DNA from: Gammaproteobacteria bacterium
GTDB taxonomy: Bacteria; Pseudomonadota; Gammaproteobacteria; SG8-11
Direction of reading: 5' to 3'
Assembly: GCA_016200445.1 (NCBI GenBank)
Contig: JACQEQ010000044.1
Location: forward strand, 1-11,388
Length of the DNA: 11,388 nt
In this document: piece after piece, positions 7,463-11,388 of the stretch
How the letters are laid out: each line of letters starts with the position of its first letter
Numbering within the stretch: position 1 is the first letter of the stretch
Notes under the pieces: generated by a model
Seen by the model: the letters and a program-made list of their open reading frames with translations, nothing else
Database searches by the model: none
Told to the model about the DNA's origin: nothing
Position numbers and translations under genes: made by a program

Positions 7463-7975
7463 TTACGGCGGCGGTAAGCTCAAAACGAAATCGACGAGCG
7501 TCGCGATGTCTTCCGGTGCAACCCGTTCGCCGTAGGGCGGCATCTGTTTGCCATCGGTGACTTCGGTCCAGTTGCCACCGCCACCGCGCGAGACTTTCTC
7601 GAACAGTTTCGAGTGTGCGTTGGGATCGTTCTTGTAGCGTTGAGCAACATCGCTCCAACCGGGGCCAACGAGCTTGCGCTCGATTTTGTGACACGCCAAA
7701 CAGCCGCTTTTTTGCGCTAACCCCAGCATGCTCGCGGTGTGTGCGTCGACCGGTTTGGGTTTTTCCGCGTTGTTGTCTTCGTCTTTGTCTTCATCATCGT
7801 CTTCTTCGTCATCGTCGTTTTTGATGGAATCATTTTGTTTGCTCGCCTGGTTTTTGTCCGAATCCGCTGCAGGTCGTAACGCAGGAGGAATTGGCGCCGG
7901 TTGGACGGCGATGACTGCGGGTGCTACCAATACAAGGGCGAGCAGGAGCAGGAAGGTCGTTGCGGTATTCAGCAT
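7463..7975 (-). CDS. Exported class I c-type cytochrome with acidic linker
   Basis: This 170-residue protein is on the minus strand. It has a signal peptide (hydrophobic residues 8-23, cleavage near VIAV), a Pro/Ala segment, a highly acidic low-complexity linker (about 49-69, mostly Asp and Glu), then one haem domain from about 78 to 170. Haem attachment is C92-L-A-C95-H96. M145 in KQMPPYG is the likely second axial ligand. LVGPGW after the haem motif and the final helix (PEDIATLVDFVLSL) fit the cytochrome c551/c8 size class. It is a periplasmic electron carrier, possibly membrane-associated if the signal is uncleaved. An AGGA lies 11 bases upstream of the start, which is weak. Its partner oxidase or reductase is not visible; nirB lies divergently upstream, but NirB is cytoplasmic and NAD(P)H-dependent, so a direct link is unlikely. 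Confidence 0.92.
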   Translation of the reverse strand: MLNTATTFLLLLALVLVAPAVIAVQPAPIPPALRPAADSDKNQASKQNDSIKNDDDEEDDDEDKDEDNNAEKPKPVDAHTASMLGLAQKSGCLACHKIERKLVGPGWSDVAQRYKNDPNAHSKLFEKVSRGGGGNWTEVTDGKQMPPYGERVAPEDIATLVDFVLSLPPP

Positions 7976-8046
7976 GAGCTATGTTGTCCTAAAAATGGTG
8001 CAAGTCCATTTCTGGATCTTTGCCGTTGCGGGTGTTGGCTAAAACT

Positions 8047-8285
8047 ATCCTAGAAACAGCAGTTGAACGGCCTGTGGAGCACGGGTCGTTGGGTGCAGGG
8101 CGAGGCGCAAGGAGCGAGGAATACAAGCTATCCGACGCGTTGTAACGACGCCATGTGCACAACGACCCGTGCTCCGCAGGCCGTAGCGAGCCTCACCTAA
8201 AGGGGGAAGCTTGGCTGAGCCAAAAATGTCAATACCTATGTGCATTTGCTTTTACCTTGCAGCGGTCAACTGCCGTTTCTAGGAT
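8047..8285. mobile_element. MITE-like element with 23-bp terminal inverted repeats
   Basis: This is a 239-bp non-coding segment. The left end (8047-8069) starts ATCCTAGAAACAGCAGTTGA; the right end (8263-8285), read in reverse complement, starts ATCCTAGAAACGGCAGTTGA. The two ends match at 21 of 23 positions. A second inverted repeat directly abuts the left end (8069-8090 with 8161-8182), and a TTGGCT-G-AGCCAA hairpin sits at 8211-8223. No transposase frame is present. The size, terminal repeats and lack of coding fit a miniature inverted-repeat element moved in trans, or a large REP-type palindrome. A short flanking direct repeat cannot be decided because the end bases (AT) are themselves palindromic. 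Confidence 0.65.
8069..8182. repeat. Internal long hairpin of the MITE-like element
   Basis: The arms 8069-8090 and 8161-8182 are complementary over 22 bases with one mismatch, which would be a G-U pair in RNA. The helix continues inward with GTGCA (8093-8097) pairing TGCAC (8156-8160) and GGCG (8099-8102) pairing CGCC (8149-8152), leaving a loop around GAATACAAGCTATC. As RNA this would fold into one rod of about 114 bases. Confidence 0.65.
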
Positions 8286-8394
8286 TATTGTCGTCGTTAT
8301 GAAGATACGGCGCAGTAGGTTAATGCGATGTATGCCTTCTCGCAATCACTTTGCTAGTGCAGGGAAGTTCTGATTAATTTAAAATCCGCAGCCA

Positions 8395-8473
8395 CCGTCA
8401 TGTTCGTGCAGAAGGGCATGACGGCAACACAAATTCTTCAAGAGTTGTGTGCGGCATGCGCACTAAAATAGTG
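8395..8473. repeat. Three consecutive short inverted repeats
   Basis: CCGTCATG (8395-8402) pairs perfectly with CATGACGG (8417-8424); in RNA three more pairs (U-G, U-G, C-G) extend it to 11, with loop GTGCAGAA. Two bases on, ACACAA (8427-8432) pairs TTGTGT (8445-8450). Then CACTA-AAA-TAGTG (8461-8473) forms a small perfect hairpin. None is followed by a T run, so these are not obvious intrinsic terminators. They lie upstream of the inferred sigma-54 start, so they could be operators or part of a longer transcript from another promoter. Confidence 0.45.
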
Positions 8474-8494
8474 TTCCTCTATGTAGCCGTCGTT

Positions 8495-8509
8495 GCACCA
8501 AATCAGACT
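8495..8509 (+). promoter_or_regulatory. Weak NtrC-like half site
   Basis: GCACC here matches the left half of the NtrC consensus GCACY-N4-TGGTGC exactly; the right half (CAGACT) is poor. Its centre is 31 bp from that of the better site at 8526-8540, three helical turns, like paired NtrC enhancer sites. On its own it would not be called. Confidence 0.3.
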
Positions 8510-8525
8510 TCATGCGGTTTCTTAC

Positions 8526-8540
8526 GCGCCCGAATGGTGC
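8526..8540 (+). promoter_or_regulatory. Candidate NtrC binding site upstream of nirB
   Basis: GCGCCCGAATGGTGC matches the NtrC consensus GCACY-N4-TGGTGC with one mismatch (G for A at the third base). It centres about 123 bp before the transcription start predicted from the sigma-54-like element, a normal enhancer distance. It is a site match only. Confidence 0.5.
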
Positions 8541-8629
8541 GGGTACGGCCGTCACTACGCGGATTACAGCGTGCGAATTTATAGCTAAACACTAGGTGAA
8601 ACACGGGTCTAGAGAGTGTCCGCCTCACA

Positions 8630-8644
8630 TGGCACACGACTTGT
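8630..8644 (+). promoter_or_regulatory. Candidate sigma-54 (-24/-12) promoter of nirB
   Basis: TGGCAC-N5-TTGT fits the sigma-54 consensus TGGCAC-N5-TTGC with the correct 10-base spacing between the -24 GG (8631-8632) and the -12 pair. The -12 C is replaced by T, which weakens the call. Transcription would start near 8656, giving a leader of about 35 bases that includes the nirB Shine-Dalgarno sequence. Together with the NtrC-like sites it suggests control by nitrogen limitation. Confidence 0.45.
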
Positions 8645-8675
8645 TACAGAAGCCGGTATTAAACGTAACGTTGTT

Positions 8676-8682
8676 AAAGGAG
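8676..8682 (+). promoter_or_regulatory. Ribosome binding site fixing the nirB start
   Basis: AAAGGAG lies eight bases before the ATG at 8691. It is the strongest Shine-Dalgarno sequence in the window and decides this start over the GTG at 8616. Confidence 0.85.
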
Positions 8683-8690
8683 TTGGTTGG

Positions 8691-11126
8691 ATGAAAGAAC
8701 GTTTGGTCTTGATCGGCAATGGTATGGCAGGGGTGCGTACGCTGGAGGAAATGCTGAAGCTCGCGCCCGATGCCTACGACATCACCGTGTTCGGTGCGGA
8801 ACCGTATGGCAATTACAACCGCATCTTATTGTCACCGGTGTTGGCGGGTGAAAAGACCATTGGCGAAATCATGCTCAACGATGATGCGTGGTATGCGCAG
8901 CACGGGATTACCTTGCACAAAGGAAAAAAGATCACACAGATTGATCGAAAAAAGCGTTTGGTGATTGCCGACGACGGCACGATCGCGCCGTATGACCGGT
9001 TGCTGCTGGCCACCGGTTCTAACCCATTTGTGATTCCGGTGCCAGGTAATGACTTGCCGGGTGTGATTACGTTTCGCGATATTTACGATGTAGATCGCAT
9101 GCTGGAAGCATCCACGCAATACAAGCATGCGGTAGTGATTGGCGGCGGACTGCTCGGTCTGGAAGCGGCGAATGGCTTGAAGCAGCGCGGCATGAGTGTG
9201 ACGGTAGTGCATTTAAGCGATTCGTTGATGAATAACCAGCTTGATGCAGTGGCGAGCACATTGCTAAAAAAATCGCTGGAAGAACGCGGACTGCATTTTT
9301 TGATGACGACGTCGACCGAGTCGATTGTCGGCGATACTCGCGTAAAAGGCGTACGTTTCAAGGGCGGTCTCGAAGTCGCGGCGGATTTGGTGGTGATGGC
9401 GGTCGGCATTCGTCCCAATATCGAGCTGGCAAAGGCGTCAGGTCTGCACTGCGAACGCGGCGTGGTAGTCAGCGATACCATGCAGACCTACGACCCGCGT
9501 ATTTATGCGGTCGGTGAATGCGTACAGCATCGCGGCACAGCGTATGGATTGGTTGCGCCGTTGTTCGAGCAAGCAAAAGTCTGCGCCAATCATCTCGCAC
9601 AGCTCGGTTTTGCGCGTTACGAAGGCTCGATGACTTCGACCAAGCTGAAAGTCACCGGCATCGATTTGTTTTCCGCCGGCGATTTCACCGGCGACGACAG
9701 CACAGAAGACATCGTGCTTAAAGATGCGGCGCGCGGCGTGTACAAAAAAATCGTACTCAAGGACAACAAGATCGCGGGTGCGGTGATGTACGGGGACACC
9801 GGCGACGGCGCCTGGTATTTCCAATTAATGCGCGACGGCACCGACGTGTCCGATTTCCGCGAGAATTTATTGTTTGGCCAGCATCACCTGGGTGACGCGG
9901 GTCACGGCCAAAGCAACCGCGTTGCGGCAATGGCCGACAGCGCCGAAATCTGCGGTTGCAACGGTGTATGCAAAAGCGAAATCGTTAATGCCATCGTCGG
10001 CAAAAAACTGTTCACGCTCGAAGAAGTGCGTGCGCATACCAAAGCCTCGGGTTCGTGCGGGTCGTGCACCGGGTTGATCGAGCAGTTGCTGGCATTGACG
10101 TTGGGCGGCGACTACTCGCAGACCCCTAAGAAGAAGTCGATGTGCGGCTGTACCGAACACACGCACGACGAAGTGCGCGCGGGCATCCGTGCCAACAGTA
10201 TGAAAACCATGCAGGCGGTGCGCGACTTTTTCGCATGGAAAAATCCGGATGGTTGCGCGTCCTGCCGTCCGGCGTTGAATTTTTATTTGCTCAGCACGTG
10301 GCCGGGCGAGTATCAAGACGACGCGCAGTCGCGTTTCATCAACGAACGCGCGCACGCCAATATCCAGAAGGACGGCACTTATTCGGTGATTCCGCGTATC
10401 TGGGGCGGTGAAACCAATCCGGCGGAATTACGTGCAATTGCCGATGTGGCAGAAAAATACCATGTACCGACGGTGAAGATCACCGGCGGGCAGCGTATCG
10501 ATTTGCTCGGCGTGAAAAAAGAAGATTTGCCGAAAATGTGGGGTGATCTGAGTAAAGCAGGTTTTGTTTCCGGCCACGCTTACGGTAAAGCGTTGCGAAC
10601 AGTCAAGACCTGCGTTGGAAAAGCCTGGTGCCGCTTCGGCACGCAAGATTCAACCACCATGGGTATCAAGCTGGAGCAAATGAGCTGGGGTTCGTGGACG
10701 CCGCACAAATTTAAAATGGCGGTGTCGGGCTGTCCGCGTAACTGCGCCGAGGCGACCATTAAAGACTTCGGAGTAGTCGCAGTGGATTCCGGTTGGGAAT
10801 TACACGTCGGCGGTAACGGCGGCGTGAAAGTGCGCGCCACTGATTTGTTGTGCAAAGTCGAAACGATGGACGAGGTGTTGGAATATTGCGCCGCGTTCAT
10901 GCAGGTGTATCGCGAAGAAGGCCGTTATCTGGAACGCACTGCGCCGTATCTCGAACGAGTAGGCTTGACCTACGTCAAACAGCGCGTCGTGGACGATGCA
11001 CCGGGACGCAAGTTGCTGGCCGAACGTTTTATGGAATCCCAGAAGTACGCCCAGGTCGATCCTTGGAAACAGCATGCCGATGCGGCGGATAAACGGGAAT
11101 TCATTCCGATCAAGCAAGTCGGCTAG
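8691..11126 (+). CDS. nirB: Nitrite reductase [NAD(P)H] large subunit
   Basis: This 811-residue cytoplasmic enzyme reduces nitrite to ammonium with NAD(P)H through FAD, Fe-S and sirohaem. The N-terminal FAD-binding motif is G9-N-G11-M-A-G14 and the NAD(P)H-binding motif is G151-G-G153-L-L-G156. A BFD-like [2Fe-2S] motif follows (C421-G-C423 and C456-G-S-C459), then a second CxC...CxxC set (C485, C487, C522, C525). The C-terminal sirohaem/[4Fe-4S] domain has C641-x5-C647 and C681-P-R-N-C685, all four ligands present. The length is somewhat below the 847 of E. coli NirB. The ATG at 8691 is chosen for its ideal Shine-Dalgarno sequence and because MKERLVLIGNGMAG is a normal start for the family. 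nirD follows after 120 bp. NtrC-like and sigma-54-like sites upstream suggest nitrogen control and so an assimilatory role. Confidence 0.97.
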   Translation: MKERLVLIGNGMAGVRTLEEMLKLAPDAYDITVFGAEPYGNYNRILLSPVLAGEKTIGEIMLNDDAWYAQHGITLHKGKKITQIDRKKRLVIADDGTIAPYDRLLLATGSNPFVIPVPGNDLPGVITFRDIYDVDRMLEASTQYKHAVVIGGGLLGLEAANGLKQRGMSVTVVHLSDSLMNNQLDAVASTLLKKSLEERGLHFLMTTSTESIVGDTRVKGVRFKGGLEVAADLVVMAVGIRPNIELAKASGLHCERGVVVSDTMQTYDPRIYAVGECVQHRGTAYGLVAPLFEQAKVCANHLAQLGFARYEGSMTSTKLKVTGIDLFSAGDFTGDDSTEDIVLKDAARGVYKKIVLKDNKIAGAVMYGDTGDGAWYFQLMRDGTDVSDFRENLLFGQHHLGDAGHGQSNRVAAMADSAEICGCNGVCKSEIVNAIVGKKLFTLEEVRAHTKASGSCGSCTGLIEQLLALTLGGDYSQTPKKKSMCGCTEHTHDEVRAGIRANSMKTMQAVRDFFAWKNPDGCASCRPALNFYLLSTWPGEYQDDAQSRFINERAHANIQKDGTYSVIPRIWGGETNPAELRAIADVAEKYHVPTVKITGGQRIDLLGVKKEDLPKMWGDLSKAGFVSGHAYGKALRTVKTCVGKAWCRFGTQDSTTMGIKLEQMSWGSWTPHKFKMAVSGCPRNCAEATIKDFGVVAVDSGWELHVGGNGGVKVRATDLLCKVETMDEVLEYCAAFMQVYREEGRYLERTAPYLERVGLTYVKQRVVDDAPGRKLLAERFMESQKYAQVDPWKQHADAADKREFIPIKQVG

Positions 11127-11146
11127 CGCCAGGGTAGTTGGATTGT

Positions 11147-11201
11147 TGTAGGAACGCATGCCCCAGGACCGGTTTTTTGCGCCGGAGACTGTGCTCCTAC
11201 A
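11147..11201. repeat. GTAGGAGC-type palindromic repeat between nirB and nirD
   Basis: TGTAGGAACGCA (11147-11158) and TGTGCTCCTACA (11190-11201) are inverted copies matching at 10 of 12 positions. An inner CCGG...CCGG pair sits around a TTTTTTGCG loop. This is the layout of the common extragenic palindromes of pseudomonads and xanthomonads. Transcribed within the nirBD message, it could fold into a hairpin that protects nirB mRNA or lowers nirD expression. Confidence 0.6.
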
Positions 11202-11246
11202 GAACGAAAAGCGGCGTAACGTGACATTTACAAATTGAGGTTGGCA

Positions 11247-11388
11247 ATGAATTGGATTCAAGTCGGCAGTCTTTCCGATATTCCCAAACTTGGTGCACGC
11301 GTGGTGCGCACCGAGCAGGGCGATGTGGCCGTGTTTCGCACTGCAATGGATCATGTCTTTGCATTGGATGATAAGTGTCCGCACAAGG
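11247..11388 (+). CDS. nirD: Nitrite reductase small subunit, 3' end cut by window edge
   Basis: Only the first 47 codons are present. MNWIQVGSLSDIPKLGARVV followed by VAVFRTAMDHVFALDDKCPHK is the start of a Rieske-like NirD domain. C44 and H46 form the first half of a CxH [2Fe-2S] ligand pair, so this NirD is probably of the cluster-containing type, unlike E. coli NirD, which lacks the ligands. GAGG (11237-11240) lies six bases before the ATG. The position directly after nirB supports the call; the second ligand pair lies beyond the window. Confidence 0.92.
   Translation, partial: MNWIQVGSLSDIPKLGARVVRTEQGDVAVFRTAMDHVFALDDKCPHK

Larger units (their letters stand above)
7976..8690. other. 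Long divergent intergenic region before nirB
   Basis: These 715 bases separate the divergent cytochrome and nirB genes. I see no convincing gene here. The order is a short cytochrome leader (7976-8046), a MITE-like element (8047-8285), about 110 bases with nothing clear, three short inverted repeats (8395-8473), two NtrC-like sites (8495-8540), an AT-rich patch (8575-8592) and a sigma-54-like element (8630-8644). A GTG at 8616 opens the nirB frame early, but it lies upstream of the inferred transcription start and has no Shine-Dalgarno sequence. Confidence 0.6.

Noticed and set aside
8352..8386. Sigma-70 promoter TTGCTA-N17-TTAATT
   Set aside because: The spacing is right, but only 4/6 and 3/6 bases match, which is expected by chance in this AT-richer stretch.
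8395..8450. ANTAR-type dual hexaloop leader for nitrate-responsive antitermination
   Set aside because: The loops are not hexaloops with A at position 1 and G at position 4, no terminator follows, and the hairpins lie upstream of the likely promoter.
8616..8690. N-terminal extension of nirB from a GTG at 8616
   Set aside because: It has no Shine-Dalgarno sequence, the added 25 residues are unlike NirB N termini, it overlaps the sigma-54-like element, and the ATG at 8691 has an ideal AAAGGAG.
8286..8690. FNR site (TTGAT-N4-ATCAA) for anaerobic control of nirB
   Set aside because: I found no acceptable match on reading the region, so there is no sequence support for FNR control.
9867..10355. 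162-codon minus-strand open frame inside nirB
   Set aside because: It lies fully opposite the Fe-S region of nirB, with no signal, start context or family likeness.

Overview
The window looks like a stretch of proteobacterial chromosome, most likely Gammaproteobacteria, of moderately high GC. The pointers are an HrpB-type RNA helicase, a Can carbonic anhydrase whose zinc ligands fall at the same residue numbers as in the E. coli enzyme, a sigma factor / DUF3619-like / DUF3106-like cluster, and palindromic repeats of the GTAGGAGC type familiar from pseudomonads and xanthomonads. I cannot place it to genus. No plasmid, phage or transposase gene is visible.

Layout from left to right: (1) the end of an outer-membrane beta-barrel protein, cut by the left edge, overlapping a lipoprotein of unknown function; (2) hrpB and can, closely spaced on the plus strand; (3) a regulatory/envelope cluster of a small sigma-70 family factor, a single-pass membrane protein whose start overlaps the sigma stop, a 145-bp palindromic repeat with no gene, then two overlapping genes for a small exported protein and a DUF3106-like exported protein made of 18-residue repeats; (4) a HAD-superfamily hydrolase with an unusual first motif, converging on a minus-strand gene for an exported c-type cytochrome with a strongly acidic linker; (5) a 715-bp gap (7976-8690) holding a MITE-like element with 23-bp terminal inverted repeats, three consecutive short inverted repeats, and a probable NtrC/sigma-54 control region; (6) nirB, a GTAGGAGC-type repeat, and the start of nirD, cut by the right edge.

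How the parts work together: nirBD encodes NAD(P)H-dependent nitrite reductase, which makes ammonium. The upstream NtrC-like sites (31 bp apart, about 120-155 bp before the inferred transcription start) and the sigma-54-like -24/-12 element suggest nitrogen-limitation control and hence an assimilatory role; this is inferred from sequence matches only. The sigma factor cluster looks self-contained, with the DUF3619-like membrane protein as the obvious candidate regulator of the sigma factor. HrpB and Can are ordinary housekeeping-type genes. The cytochrome may serve respiration, but nothing visible links it to nirBD apart from divergent neighbourhood.

The least explained parts are the lipoprotein/barrel pair, the exported products of the sigma cluster, the HAD protein with Asn in place of the second motif-I Asp, and the two structured repeat elements at 5677-5821 and 8047-8285.
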